64,000 bases of DNA from Deltaproteobacteria bacterium (GCA_018434685.1 JAHDOV010000006.1:150180-214179), one strand, 5' to 3'; shown: positions 52,228-62,469, counted from the first letter of the stretch. Numbers and translations are program-made. The notes: generated by a model not told the origin, from the letters alone.

Positions 52228-52530
52228 GCCTTGATATCCATGTAAGAGGATGGCCAACACAGAATGTGTAATTTAACCTACCTCATAAACATCATTTGGC
52301 CGATACCAGGCGCATGTTGCGTTTGCTATTATTGTTGTTGTCAGAAGATAGAAACCTTCCACATTAGAGACCGCATCAATTCTTCTGGCTTATATATTTT
52401 TAGCCCTGTCAGAAAACTTAGCTCCGGTCAAAGAGGTTCATGAATCTTAAGAGATTATGAACCTCTCTCCATATTCTCTGCTCCCTTGATCGGGGGAAAA
52501 TTGAGACTCGGACCAGGATGACCACTTTGA
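52228..52530. repeat. 303-bp direct repeat, copy 1
   Basis: Aligns without net gaps to 57820-58122, with about 28 differences by eye (about 91% identity). Both contain a hairpin, here AGAGGTTCAT (52432-52441) with ATGAACCTCT (52457-52466). The copies bracket 5.3 kb with four genes (TPR, DUF2062, nhaA, baeRF-like). No reading frame is conserved between the copies. Confidence 0.85.
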
Positions 52531-52726
52531 TCGGAACTTCTCGAATAAAGACCCCGAGCCTTCTTCATGCCACCTGGAGATGTTCTGACAATGCAGTCTT
52601 GGTTTTCATGCTCATTTCTCTGTGACCTTCTGGTAGCCATGGAGACATGTCCTTGATTTAAACCTTATAAAAGCTGTATATATTATGAGACAGGTATGCG
52701 ACATATAAGACAAGAAGGTTGCCCAT

Positions 52727-53731
52727 ATGGCAAAGAAAACAAAGAAAGAAAAATCCAGGAAGAAAAAAAACACGTGTTCGGCTTCTCATAGAGCATCTCT
52801 GAACAAGGCACATCCCTCTGCCGGTTTCTCCCAGTTCGAGACCGAGCGTCTTAACCGGAAGATCGGGAAACTGATCGAGGGAAAGAATTTTAAAAACATG
52901 GATGAGATCAACAGCTTCATCAGGAATGAACTGGGCAATGGAGGTCCGGATATCCGGGAAAGCGGACCCGCAGGTCTGGAAGATCCGGCTGAAACAGCTC
53001 AGGAACTTGCCTTCCAGTCCATGGAAGAGGATGATGACAGCCGGGCACTGGGTCTTGCCCGCCGGGCACTGAGGCTTGACTCTGACTGCATCGATGCCCG
53101 TGCAATTGAAATACAGATAACTGTAGAAAACCTGGATAAGAGGATTGATGCCTATAAAAACCTGCTGGCAAGGGCTCGCGAAACCATGGGACAGGAGTTC
53201 TTCGAGGAAAACAGGGGGCACTTCTGGGGAGTGGTGACCACCAGACCTTACATGCGGGCCCTCGATTACCTGGCAGGCCTGCTGATTTCGCTGGAAAGAT
53301 ACGACGAGGCCATCACTGTCAGGAAAGAGATGATTGAGCTGAATCCCAATGACAATCAGGGGATAAGAGATTCTTTGCTCGGCTTATATCTGGGGGATGG
53401 TGATGTCCTTGAGGCACGCTCGCTTCTGAACCGGTATCCGGATGATGACCTTTCGGTATTTTCCTGGGGCCGGGCAATCGAGCGGTTTCTTTCAGGCGAT
53501 ATAGAGGCTGCAAAGAAGGCCCTTGCCGATGCATTCTACCGCAATCCCCACGTCTTTGCCGTCTTGGCAGGCCTTGAGGAAATGCCCGATGACTATGCCG
53601 GGGGGTACTCCCCCGGGGATATCCACGAGGCCCTGCATTGCATCAGCGAACTCGGGCCTGTATGGGATAAGCAGCCCTATGTCGTAAGATGGGTAGCATC
53701 CGAGCTTCCCGGGCTGATCGGTTCCAGATGA
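52727..53731 (+). CDS. Tetratricopeptide-repeat protein with lysine-rich N-terminus
   Basis: 334 residues. The first 15 residues are strongly basic (MAKKTKKEKSRKKKN). From about residue 95 come TPR-like helical pairs: ALGLARRALRLDSDCIDARA, RALDYLAGLLISLERYDEAI, TVRKEMIELNPNDNQGIRDS, LLGLYLGDGDVLEARSLLNR. The arrangement resembles TPR proteins of the ST7/SEC-C associated group. Cytoplasmic scaffold; partners unknown. The ATG follows AAGAAGG. No operon neighbours. Confidence 0.75.
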   Translation: MAKKTKKEKSRKKKNTCSASHRASLNKAHPSAGFSQFETERLNRKIGKLIEGKNFKNMDEINSFIRNELGNGGPDIRESGPAGLEDPAETAQELAFQSMEEDDDSRALGLARRALRLDSDCIDARAIEIQITVENLDKRIDAYKNLLARARETMGQEFFEENRGHFWGVVTTRPYMRALDYLAGLLISLERYDEAITVRKEMIELNPNDNQGIRDSLLGLYLGDGDVLEARSLLNRYPDDDLSVFSWGRAIERFLSGDIEAAKKALADAFYRNPHVFAVLAGLEEMPDDYAGGYSPGDIHEALHCISELGPVWDKQPYVVRWVASELPGLIGSR

Positions 53732-53948
53732 GCCCCAAGACAAGGCTAGAGGCTTTCTGCCCACCTCTTGTAGTTCATGTAAGCACACGTGTAGGAGCGG
53801 CGACCCGGACCGGACTGACTCATGCCGGTTCCGAGAACCCTTTTATAATCTCATGGAACTTGGCCCAATTGAATGCTGTCATTCTCTAACTTAATAATAC
53901 TACAGCAAAGATTGACACGGCATCACGACTGGAAATGGTAAGGATTTT

Positions 53949-54503
53949 ATGTGGCTGAAAAGGTGGCGGGAAAAACAGAGGCAGATAAGGGACTCTCTGA
54001 AGAACACACATGCCCACCGCATTCTGGGGGACAGAATCTTTGAAGGCATGCTCTGGAAGATCGACAAGAGATCCATATCAGGCGGCCTGTTTCTTGGATT
54101 GTTTGTCGCGCTGACCCCTACCATCCCGTTCCAGATGCTGCTCGTTACCCTGGGGGCGATATACTGGAAGGTCAATCTGCCCATCGCGCTGACTGCATGC
54201 TGGATAACAAACCCCTTTACTGCCATACCGATATATGGCGCGGCCATGAATCTCGGCTGCTCCATCGTGCATACGTTCGGCTTTCTCAGGGATATCCTTG
54301 CCCTGTACAGCGTAGAAGCAAAGTCTGCACGGTTTATCCAGCAGACCATATACCTGTGGATCGGTTCGCTGGTTTTTTCCCTGGTGGCAGCAACCAGCGC
54401 TTGTGTTCTGGTGCGGCTGTTCTGGAATGCCATCTACAGGTTCACCCACACGAAGAATCCTGCAAAGAACGCCGGCCTTTTCAAGAAAAAAAATCGGGAA
54501 TGA
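53949..54503 (+). CDS. DUF2062 membrane protein
   Basis: 184 residues. The DUF2062 motif is GGLFLGLFVALTPTIPFQML (about 45-64), followed by WKVNLPIALTACWITNPFT and a second hydrophobic helix LWIGSLVFSLVAATSACVLV near residue 140. A basic C-terminal tail. Inner-membrane protein of unknown function, often next to cell-envelope genes. AAGGATTTT before the ATG. Followed after 165 bases by nhaA. Confidence 0.88.
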   Translation: MWLKRWREKQRQIRDSLKNTHAHRILGDRIFEGMLWKIDKRSISGGLFLGLFVALTPTIPFQMLLVTLGAIYWKVNLPIALTACWITNPFTAIPIYGAAMNLGCSIVHTFGFLRDILALYSVEAKSARFIQQTIYLWIGSLVFSLVAATSACVLVRLFWNAIYRFTHTKNPAKNAGLFKKKNRE

Positions 54504-54668
54504 ACCACAATGAAGATTCGACCCTGCATGCCCCCCGCCTGGCAGTTTACTTTCTCGCATCTTCCGGATCAGGGTTTACTCTGCTGACGGTCGACTTATT
54601 ATAAATACCGTGCTGATTTCGATAACGGTTTTCATTTCAGCTCTGATGAGGCTCAACAGCGGTTTTTT

Positions 54669-56102
54669 ATGAACGGGCAACCGGGTAAGAGGAAAACACG
54701 GGAAATGACAGAGGGGACACAGAAGAAACAGGGGAGAAAGGTGCGCGGGAAGAAGGACGGGACGTTCTTTTACCCGTGGGAGAGGACGTTCGAACGTCTC
54801 GTGACCCCGTTTGAGAAGTTCATCGAACGGGAGACCACCAGTGGGCTCGTACTCATTTCATTCACGGTATTGGCAATCGTGATTGCCAACTCACCCCTGA
54901 AAGACCTGTACACCCATCTCGTCCACCTCCCAATGGGGGTCAGGATCGGCCAGTGGACCCTCGAGCACAGTGCGCTCCACTGGATCAACGAGGGTCTCAT
55001 GGCCTTGTTCTTCTTTGTCGTGGGGCTCGAGATCAAACGGCAGATTCTCGTGGGGGAACTCTCTGACCTCAGGAGCGCCGGACTGCCCATTGCCGCAGCT
55101 TTCGGCGGCATGATCATCCCTGCCCTCATCTACTATGGCATCAATCCAGCCGGTGATTATGCCATAGGGTGGGCCATTCCCATGACCACGGACATCGCGT
55201 TCTGCATCGGTGCGCTCGTCCTTGTCGGCAGGCGCGTTCCGGGTTCCCTCATGGTTTTCATGGTTTCCCTGGCCATCGTCGATGACCTCACGGCAGTGGC
55301 CGTGATCGCCATCTTCTATACCAGTTCGATACAATACTGGGCACTCGGGACTGCGGCGCTGTCGCTGCTGACGCTCGTTGCCTTCAACATGGCAGGTGTT
55401 CGCAGGAATGTTCCCTATGTCATCATGGGCGGCCTGCTTTGGCTCTTCATGCTGTTTTCCGGTGTAGATGCGGCGGTATCAGGGGCTGTCGTGGCCTTCT
55501 GTATACCTGCTCGGGCGCGCTATAACCCTTCGGTCTTCAGTGACCGGCTGCACAGGCTGGCCACAGAGATCAGCGATGCTGACCGGGAGGAACAATCAAT
55601 TCTGCACAATCTGGAACAGCAGACCGTTCTCAGGTCCATCGACAGTGAGTGCCGCCTGGCCGAGCCGCCCCTGCAGCGGATGCTCGACTCTCTCCACCTG
55701 CCCGTGGCCCTGATCGTGATCCCCCTGTTTGCCCTGGCAAACGCCGGGATCGCGCTTGATTTCTCGTCGCCACTGGCCCTCGTGACACACCCGGTCTCTC
55801 TCGGCATAGTATGTGGGCTCGTCGTCGGCAAACCTGTCGGGATCACACTGTTTTCCTGGATCTGTATAAGGCTCGGGATTCTGTCACCGCCCAGGGGGGC
55901 AGGCATGCGTCATATCATCGGTGTGAGCATGCTCGGCGGCATCGGATTCACCATGTCGATCTTCATCGCCGAGCTTTCCTTTGGCGCACGGCCAGAGACC
56001 CTGGTCGTGGCCAAGACCGGCATCATCCTCGCATCGCTCATTGCCGGGATCCTCGGGGTTGCATGGCTGTTGTGGGTATCCAGGAGCGGGCAGCAGGGGT
56101 AG
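54669..56102 (+). CDS. nhaA: Na+/H+ antiporter NhaA
   Basis: 477 residues, slightly long because of a basic, soluble N-terminus of about 35 residues. Membrane core: LVLISFTVLAIVIANSPLKD, ALFFFVVGLEIKRQ, the TM4 TDIAFCIG aspartate and TM5 IVDDLTAVAVIAIFYT with the paired Asp-Asp that binds Na+ (E. coli D163/D164), then GGIGFTMSIFIAELSFG. It exchanges sodium for protons, for pH and salt homeostasis. The start at 54669 lacks a good RBS; ATG at 54705 is an alternative. Confidence 0.95.
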   Translation: MNGQPGKRKTREMTEGTQKKQGRKVRGKKDGTFFYPWERTFERLVTPFEKFIERETTSGLVLISFTVLAIVIANSPLKDLYTHLVHLPMGVRIGQWTLEHSALHWINEGLMALFFFVVGLEIKRQILVGELSDLRSAGLPIAAAFGGMIIPALIYYGINPAGDYAIGWAIPMTTDIAFCIGALVLVGRRVPGSLMVFMVSLAIVDDLTAVAVIAIFYTSSIQYWALGTAALSLLTLVAFNMAGVRRNVPYVIMGGLLWLFMLFSGVDAAVSGAVVAFCIPARARYNPSVFSDRLHRLATEISDADREEQSILHNLEQQTVLRSIDSECRLAEPPLQRMLDSLHLPVALIVIPLFALANAGIALDFSSPLALVTHPVSLGIVCGLVVGKPVGITLFSWICIRLGILSPPRGAGMRHIIGVSMLGGIGFTMSIFIAELSFGARPETLVVAKTGIILASLIAGILGVAWLLWVSRSGQQG

Positions 56103-56345
56103 GGAACAGCCAGTACCGATACAGGTGAATCATTACTGAACGTGCCTTTCAGATAATATATGATCATCTGTTGGTAGATATCTTATCGCAGAGACTTACC
56201 TTCCTGTCGGTCTGCAGGCATGGGTCTGCAGGCATTGACTAGCCAAGCGCCAGAATTATAATGAACCTAATCGATCCTTTGCCGTGAAGTATCCCATGAA
56301 GGAGGATACACCTATCAGATAACACATAGGAAAGGAGACCTTTCT

Positions 56346-57494
56346 ATGGATTCTATAACGATGGCGGAATTAAAAACCTTTCTACCCGGCTATCCCGGCT
56401 CGTACGTCTCGCTGTTTATGCCTACTCACCGGGCAGGTCGAGAGACTGAACAGGATCCAATCCGCTTCAAGAATTTGCTTCAAGAGGTGGATGAACGCTT
56501 GCTGGCCAAGGGGTTGCGCTCCCCGGAAGTGCGGGAAATATTGAAGCCGGCCCAGCGCCTGCTGCAGGACCAGGGCTTCTGGCGGAACCAGAGCAACGGT
56601 CTGGCGGTATTTTTCACGCCGGAAGAGTTCCACTCCTACCGCCTTCCTCTCCCATTTGAAGAACTGGTGGTGGTCGCCGACCGTTTTTATCTCAAGCCGC
56701 TGCTGCCGTTTTTCACCGGCGACGGCCACTTTTACATCCTGGCGCTCAGCCAGAACCAAGTCAGGCTGCTGGAAGGCACACGGCACACAGTGGATGAAAT
56801 CGATTTGGAAAGTATGCCCACAAGCATGGCAGAGGCGCTTCAATATGAGCGTTTCGAAAAACAGTTGCAGTTCCATACCGGCACACCATCGGGAGCAGGG
56901 AGTCGCTCGGCGATGTTTCATGGTCATAGTATCAGTGACGAAGACAAAGACAGGATTCTGCGTTGGTTCCACAGGATTGACGATGAGTTGTCCGGCCTGT
57001 TTACACTCGGTCGATCCCCGGTCGTGCTGGCAGGCGTCGAGTACCTCTTTCCATTGTATAAAGAAGCAAACTCGTACCCTCATCTTGTAGGGGATGGAAT
57101 TCCGGGGAACCCGGAGGAACTGAGGCCGGAAGAACTGCATGCCCTGGCCTGGCCGATCGTGCAGCCCCTCTTTATGCAGGCACAAGAGAAAGCGGCTGCC
57201 CAGTACAGTCAACTGGCCGGCACCGGCCAGACCACAGCCGATGTGAGTGAGGCCGTTCTGGCAGCTCATCACGGGCGGGTGGATGTATTGTTTGTCGCCC
57301 TCGGCGTTCAGGTGTGGGGTAATCTTGACCCGGGCACGAACACCGTCCTCGTGCATGAGGACCTGGAACCAGGTGACGAGGATCTGCTTGACCTGGCTGC
57401 TATCCGGTCCATTCTGAACGGGGGAACGGTCTACGCTGTCGAGCCGGAAAAGGTACCTGATCATGCTCCCCTTGCAGCAGTGTTCCGCTACTGA
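56346..57494 (+). CDS. baeRF-type (bacterial archaeo-eukaryotic release-factor-like) protein
   Basis: 382 residues. Layout of the bacterial eRF1-like group (baeRF3/7): N-terminal YVSLFMPTHRAGRETEQDPI with RFKNLLQEVDERLL, NGLAVFFTPEEFHSYRLPLP, then FYILALSQNQVRLLEGTRHT, a middle His/acidic segment, and the C-terminal domain with AAHHGRVDVLFVALGVQVWG and GGTVYAVEPEKVPDHAPLAA. The true GGQ release-factor loop was not seen. Such proteins have been proposed to act in ribosome-associated stress. AGGAAAGGAG before the ATG. Isolated gene between repeat elements. Confidence 0.8.
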   Translation: MDSITMAELKTFLPGYPGSYVSLFMPTHRAGRETEQDPIRFKNLLQEVDERLLAKGLRSPEVREILKPAQRLLQDQGFWRNQSNGLAVFFTPEEFHSYRLPLPFEELVVVADRFYLKPLLPFFTGDGHFYILALSQNQVRLLEGTRHTVDEIDLESMPTSMAEALQYERFEKQLQFHTGTPSGAGSRSAMFHGHSISDEDKDRILRWFHRIDDELSGLFTLGRSPVVLAGVEYLFPLYKEANSYPHLVGDGIPGNPEELRPEELHALAWPIVQPLFMQAQEKAAAQYSQLAGTGQTTADVSEAVLAAHHGRVDVLFVALGVQVWGNLDPGTNTVLVHEDLEPGDEDLLDLAAIRSILNGGTVYAVEPEKVPDHAPLAAVFRY

Positions 57495-57610
57495 GATGAG
57501 GCGGTGAAATGGTCAATGGAATCGAACCCCGATTTATTCTGAAGAGCCGGATCTGTTGATCGGTTCGAAGGTTTATTGCCGGAGCCGGGTGAGTGGGGAA
57601 CTCGCTCTTC

Positions 57611-57648
57611 CCGGGAAATGGGCAAAAGAAATCGCCAGGAGAAAGATT
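57611..57648. repeat. 38-bp dispersed repeat, copy 2
   Basis: Second copy of the element at 30834-30871 (35 of 38 identical). Here it lies upstream of the 303-bp repeat and no right-hand arm completes a hairpin. Confidence 0.6.
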
Positions 57649-57819
57649 CGATGCAAGGCATGGTATTTAGAGGGCTACAGGGAAGGTAGGGTCTTGTAAT
57701 ACCACATTTATAAGTAAAGATGATGAAAATGGCCGCACATCACCCGGTCTGAAAGGTCTGGTCTCGACAACCCCAGATAAATTCTGAACCAGTCCCCTGT
57801 TTTCCTTTGTAAAAGCATA

Positions 57820-58122
57820 GCCTTGATATCCATGTAAGAAAATGGCCAACACAGAATGTGTAATTTAACCTACCTCATAAACATCGTTTGGCCGATACCG
57901 GGCGCATGGTGAGTTTGCTATTACGAGTAGTGTCAGAAGATAGAAACCTTACACATTAGAGACTGCATCAATTCTTCTGGCTCATATAATTTTAGCCCTG
58001 TCAGAAAGTTTAGCTCCGGTCAAAGAGGTTCATGAATCTTAAGAGATTATGAACCTCTCTCCATATTCAGTCCTCCCTTGATCAGATGAAAATTGAGACT
58101 CAGACCGAGATGACCGCTTTGA
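57820..58122. repeat. 303-bp direct repeat, copy 2
   Basis: Partner of 52228-52530 with the same length. Its hairpin arms at 58024-58033 and 58049-58058 are intact. It ends about 200 bases before the flavo-diiron protein gene. The rest of 57495-58312 is non-coding. Confidence 0.85.
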
Positions 58123-58318
58123 GAGGCTTGGAGCAACTTTATTGGGGTTGAAATAGCGATCCCAAGGGTAAAGCAAGGCCTTCTCCTATCACATTAACTC
58201 ATTATATCAGATGGTTATCCTGGTGCGAACCCCGGTTTGGCAGTTTCTACACAGTTTCTTCATCGTATGATGTTTTTTTTGGAAAATTCATTAATATTAT
58301 AAGAAAGGAGATGTGACT

Positions 58319-59497
58319 ATGAATATGCGAACAATATCAGAGGACATTTTCTGGCTTGGAGCCGTTGACTGGGACAGGAGGCTTTTCGACTCTCTCATCC
58401 CTCTTCCTGATGGGACGAGCTATAATGCGTATCTTGTAAAAGGCAACGAGAAGATAGCGCTTATTGATTCAGTGGATCCCTCGATGGCCAAACAACTCTT
58501 GGCACAACTGGAAACTGTAGACATAATCGATTACGTAGTGGCCCACCATGCGGAACAGGATCACTCGGGTACTATCCCTCTCGTTCTCGATAAATATCCT
58601 ATGGCGAAAGTCATAACTACACCCAAGGGCAAGGATCTTCTTATGTTTCTCCTGAGAATACCAGAGGAGAAGTTCATTGTTGTGGGGGATGGAGAAGTCA
58701 TTTCCCTCGGAGATAAAACCCTTACATTCATCCATACACCATGGGTGCATTGGCCTGAAACCATGGTGACATGGCTCGAAGAGGATGGGATACTTTTCTC
58801 CTGTGATTTCTTCGGGTCACACATTGCCACCAACGAGCTCTATGTCAGGGACAAGGGGCGTGTGTATGAAGCTGCCAAGAGGTACTTCGCCGAGATTATG
58901 ATGCCGTTTAGGGCCATTATCGAGAAGAATATCGCCAAGGTAAAGAATCTCGATATAAAACTGATTGCCCCGAGCCATGGTGCCATCTACGATGATCCAA
59001 GTTTTATTCTAGATGCCTATGAAGACTGGGTATCATCGCCACCCAAGAATATTGTGGTCATTCCCTATATCACCATGCATGGCAGCACTTCTCTTCTTGT
59101 CGAGCGACTTGTTAGCGCTCTCACAGATAGAGGGGTGCGAGTAGAGCAGTTCAATCTGGCAGATACTGATATTGGGAAATTAGCCATGGCCCTCGTGGAT
59201 GCAGCAACCATAGTAATAGGAACACCCACTGTACTTGCCGGTGCTCATCCGAATGTTGTCTATGCCGCCTATCTTGCCAATGCCCTTCGCCCGAAAGCTA
59301 AATTTGCATCTATTATCGGATCGTATGGATGGGGTACGAAGGTGATCGAACAACTCTCGTCTATGATATCAAACCTCAAGGTAGAGGTAATTCCTCCAGT
59401 GCTCTGCAAGGGCCTGCCGACACAATCCGATTTTGAAGACATCGACACCCTTGGTAAAACTATTGCGAAGAAGCACGAAGAGGCAGGCATCCTGTAA
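58319..59497 (+). CDS. Flavo-diiron protein (A-type flavoprotein, FprA-like)
   Basis: 392 residues. N-terminal metallo-beta-lactamase-like domain with diiron ligands H77-x-E79-x-D81-H82 (HHAEQDHSG), His in HTPWVHWPET and Asp in LFSCDFFGSH; the C-terminal flavodoxin domain starts at MHGSTSLLVERL with FMN loops GTPTVLAGAHPN and GSYGWGT. The set reduces O2 or NO to water or N2O, protecting anaerobes; electrons come from rubredoxin or related carriers. ATG at 58319 follows AAAGGAG at 8 bases; GTG at 58313 is less likely. Codon use looks AT-richer than the left-hand half of the window. Confidence 0.95.
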   Translation: MNMRTISEDIFWLGAVDWDRRLFDSLIPLPDGTSYNAYLVKGNEKIALIDSVDPSMAKQLLAQLETVDIIDYVVAHHAEQDHSGTIPLVLDKYPMAKVITTPKGKDLLMFLLRIPEEKFIVVGDGEVISLGDKTLTFIHTPWVHWPETMVTWLEEDGILFSCDFFGSHIATNELYVRDKGRVYEAAKRYFAEIMMPFRAIIEKNIAKVKNLDIKLIAPSHGAIYDDPSFILDAYEDWVSSPPKNIVVIPYITMHGSTSLLVERLVSALTDRGVRVEQFNLADTDIGKLAMALVDAATIVIGTPTVLAGAHPNVVYAAYLANALRPKAKFASIIGSYGWGTKVIEQLSSMISNLKVEVIPPVLCKGLPTQSDFEDIDTLGKTIAKKHEEAGIL

Positions 59498-59653
59498 GTG
59501 CCTGCAGTCATCAATGTCCTTCCTTGTTTTCAATTGAAAGGCATTGAAGTAATGCGCAGAATCAAGGTCAGAGTAGAATTTCCACAATCAGCGATTATGT
59601 AAGCAACTGTGTCCTGGCCTGGTATCGCTCTGCTGGTTGGCCCAGATTTGCTT

Positions 59654-60550
59654 CTACTTCATCAGCAACAAGCTGATGGCCATCACCAGCATGCCTGCAA
59701 CAAGTCCAAGGAGACTGTCGTGCCCTTTGCCGTAGGCGCGGCTCGTGGGCAGCAACTCGTCGAGACTGATATACACCATGATGCCTGCCACTCCACCGAA
59801 AAGGATTCCCATGACTTCCGGAGGAATCATCCCACCGTTGCTGCCGAAAAAGAACCGAATTGCGGCATAGCCGATGATGGCTCCGACGGGTTCGGACAGA
59901 CCGCTGAGCACGGAGTAGAAAAACGCCTTTTTCCGGCTGCCGGTGGCGTAGAAGATGGGGACGGAAACGCTGATTCCTTCAGGTATGTTGTGCAGGGCGA
60001 TGGCGATGGCGATGGCCACCCCGAGGCTCGGATCCTGGAGCGCCGCGAGAAAGGTAGCCAGTCCTTCCGGGAAGTTGTGAATTCCAATGGCTAATGCGGT
60101 GAACAGCCCCATGCGCATAAGTTTGTGATTCGCGCGGTGATCGTGTATGCCTGCAGATTCGGCCCCCGGCTTTGATAAGGCCTCTAAATCCGGCACCTGA
60201 GCCGAAGGATCGTGCAAGGGCCGTATTTCTGCTTCTGGGTGGATCTCGTGTGGATTCTCCGCGGCCGGTATCAGGTTGTCAATAAGCCCGATCAGCAGCA
60301 TTCCGCCAAAGAAGGACACCGCGTTGATCCAGTGTGCTCCGGTTTCTCCAAAGCGCTCCACCAGAGAATCGACACCCTTGGGAAAGATTTCCACGAAAGA
60401 CACATACAGCATAACCCCGGCCGAGAATCCTGTTGCAACCGATAGGAAGCGATAGTCCGTTCTCTTCGCCGTGAACGCGATGACGCTTCCAATCGCAGTC
60501 GCCATTCCGGCGAACAGCGTCAATCCAAAGGCAATCCATACATTCCTCAT
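59654..60550 (-). CDS. zupT: ZIP-family zinc/divalent metal transporter
   Basis: 298 residues, about eight transmembrane helices with a long His-containing loop (about 95-140). The two family metal-site motifs HNFPEG (about 158-163) and HNIPEG (about 187-192) are present. It imports Zn2+, Fe2+ or other divalents across the inner membrane. GGAGAGACCC precedes the ATG. Immediately upstream lies a MITE-like repeat. Confidence 0.93.
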   Translation of the reverse strand: MRNVWIAFGLTLFAGMATAIGSVIAFTAKRTDYRFLSVATGFSAGVMLYVSFVEIFPKGVDSLVERFGETGAHWINAVSFFGGMLLIGLIDNLIPAAENPHEIHPEAEIRPLHDPSAQVPDLEALSKPGAESAGIHDHRANHKLMRMGLFTALAIGIHNFPEGLATFLAALQDPSLGVAIAIAIALHNIPEGISVSVPIFYATGSRKKAFFYSVLSGLSEPVGAIIGYAAIRFFFGSNGGMIPPEVMGILFGGVAGIMVYISLDELLPTSRAYGKGHDSLLGLVAGMLVMAISLLLMK

Positions 60551-60589
60551 GCAGGGTCTCTCCTATGGGCCAACGTAAGGGGAAAAATG

Positions 60590-60691
60590 GGGGTCTTGAT
60601 TCAAGAAATTCATCACTATCTGCCAGTACTTTTCTTACGGCCTTGCCATATCCAGACCTTGCCATATCAGAATCCATGCTTCAAGATCTGA
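60590..60691. repeat. About 102-bp element with inverted ends, copy A
   Basis: Begins GGTCTTGATTCAAG and ends CTTCAAGATCTGA, the two being inverted with one mismatch. It matches 62355-62456 at roughly 88% with small indels, including TATCTGCCAGTACTTTT and CTTGCCATATC. No coding capacity. The layout is that of a miniature inverted-repeat transposable element or a small non-coding repeat. Confidence 0.65.
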
Positions 60692-61055
60692 TGCCTGGTC
60701 TTCTTTGCGGATCTCAGGGTCGCTGCCATGACAAAACTGTCGGATCTTCCTGCCCCTGTTTCCAGCTCAAAGCACCCCGGGTAGTCTTTCATGTCTGGGT
60801 TGGTATCGCTGTCGTTTTGTACAGAGGCCCATATCTTTGGAGAGATATGAAACCCGGGCCGGCAGGGTTATCCGGAGGCTTGTTTTCCTGAGCATATACT
60901 GCAGTTGTGCGCAGGATCAACACATAGGCAAGGATTGTCTTGCCTGTGCCCTTTGTTCCTGTCATTGCGGCCCCGGATCTGATCAGGGTAGCACTGGGGG
61001 CAGGCCTGTCAAGAAGGAATCCTGCCCCCCATGGGTGCTTTATCGGCATTTCCTG
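60692..61055. other. Non-coding gap with terminator-like hairpin
   Basis: 365 bases, no gene. GGGGGCAGG (60996-61004) pairs with CCTGCCCCC (61021-61029) in a 9-bp stem, about 27 bases past the stop of the minus-strand lipoprotein gene; it may end that transcript. Confidence 0.45.
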
Positions 61056-62222
61056 TCAGTATGCCTCCGCGGTGATATTGAATCCGCCGTTGAAGATTAC
61101 GTATTCTTCATCAAATGAATTATCAGACAATGTCTCCTGAATCTTGAATTCGGCAAAGTCAAAGTTGCCTCCGATGGCTGTAATGACATCGTTTGCATCG
61201 TCGATGTCGAGCAACAGCCCGTAGAGACTGAGGGTGCCGTTGTACATTTCGCCGATGTCATCGTCCTCGTCGTCTTCCCACAGGTTGGTCAGACTCAGGG
61301 AGAAGTCGTCGGTGTCGCCCATCTCGTTATTGTCATTGTTGTCGGTCCACGAGCAGGTAGCGCTGCCTCTTTCTCCGGTAGGGGGAAAAATCGACCCCAT
61401 TGGTATGGTGGCGCTGCCGCCCTGGTTAAACAGGTCATCGCTGTACTCGATAAAGAGCGCGGTGGTGTTGAAGCAGTTGCCCACGCGTTCGAATATGACC
61501 TCCCACACGCCGTAGCAGAAGCTGGCTATCTGCTCGTAGGGTTCTGCCTCGTCATCGTCCTCCAGGTCTTCGAATATGTCCCAGGTGTAGCTTCCTATGA
61601 ACAGCCCCCCCGGGTTGATCCCATTGTATATGGTGAGTCTTACGCCGGGTTGATCACCTTCCAGTTCATCAGCATCCTCGACCACCTCGATCAGGATCTC
61701 AAAATTGTCCTCGACATCTTCGACATCTCCGCGATAATCAATGGTGAAGGAACCGCTGGTGGGGTTATCGGTGCCCACCCACTCCACGGTTACTCCTCTG
61801 GGCACGGACAGGCCCATTACGCCGAAGGGGTCTCCGGAATCGATCCACATGAAGCTGGGCAATAATTCTTCCGAGATGTTCGAGAAAAGCGTCGTTGCTT
61901 CGGTGGCCGTGTTATACGTCCCTTCCATGTGAATTCCAGGCGAATCAGGGAAATCAGGGGGATTGATAATGGAGATACTCGCGATTTCCACCTCCTCGCT
62001 TGAATAAATCGATGCACTCAAGAGATCCATGTCGGGATAATCCTCTCCGGTCCAGGGGTCATGCACCGTGAAGGCCAGTGGGTTCGGAAGCGACAGTGAC
62101 GAGATATCATCAGCGCCGCCGCCAGTATCGTCACCTCCGCCGCTGGAGCTGCTGCAGCCAAATGAAAACAATGCAATGCAGCAGATAAAGACAGGATACA
62201 TCAGACAGTTCATCGTTTTCAT
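61056..62222 (-). CDS. Acidic lipoprotein of unknown function
   Basis: 388 residues. Type II signal with lipobox SFGC (Cys about 23), a serine/glycine/aspartate linker (SSSSGGGDDTGGGADD), then an acidic beta-rich body with several DDEDDDIGE-like runs. Only two or three cysteines in the mature part (ASFCYGVW, GNCFNT, ATCSW). No domain recognised. The GAGGAGG before the ATG is good. The linker style recalls the leucine-rich-repeat lipoprotein at 24297, suggesting a common surface-display type. Confidence 0.8.
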   Translation of the reverse strand: MKTMNCLMYPVFICCIALFSFGCSSSSGGGDDTGGGADDISSLSLPNPLAFTVHDPWTGEDYPDMDLLSASIYSSEEVEIASISIINPPDFPDSPGIHMEGTYNTATEATTLFSNISEELLPSFMWIDSGDPFGVMGLSVPRGVTVEWVGTDNPTSGSFTIDYRGDVEDVEDNFEILIEVVEDADELEGDQPGVRLTIYNGINPGGLFIGSYTWDIFEDLEDDDEAEPYEQIASFCYGVWEVIFERVGNCFNTTALFIEYSDDLFNQGGSATIPMGSIFPPTGERGSATCSWTDNNDNNEMGDTDDFSLSLTNLWEDDEDDDIGEMYNGTLSLYGLLLDIDDANDVITAIGGNFDFAEFKIQETLSDNSFDEEYVIFNGGFNITAEAY

Positions 62223-62354
62223 AATAGTCCTCCTCTTTGGAACTATTCTTTATTACAAATCAGGGAACAAGGTTACATTATAGCTGAAAGGAGCCATGAA
62301 GTCAATGGACTGAAGAATCAGGGCATACTATTATGCGAGAAGGAAAACTGGTTA

Positions 62355-62456
62355 TCAGGTCTTGATTCAAGGGATTCATCGCTATCTGCCAGTACTTTTT
62401 TTTACGGCTTGCCATGTTCAAACCTTGCCATATCAAATTCATGTTTCAAGACCTGA
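62355..62456. repeat. About 102-bp element with inverted ends, copy B
   Basis: Perfect 11-bp inverted ends TCAGGTCTTGA (62355-62365) and TCAAGACCTGA (62446-62456). It is the better-preserved copy of the element at 60590-60691. No clear target-site duplication. Confidence 0.7.
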
Positions 62457-62469
62457 CGCTATACTCCCA

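Noticed and set aside
60789..61049. Small minus-strand frame with a P-loop-like GTKGTGKT
   Set aside because: It lacks an RBS, overlaps the terminator-like hairpin and the rest of the translation is not protein-like.
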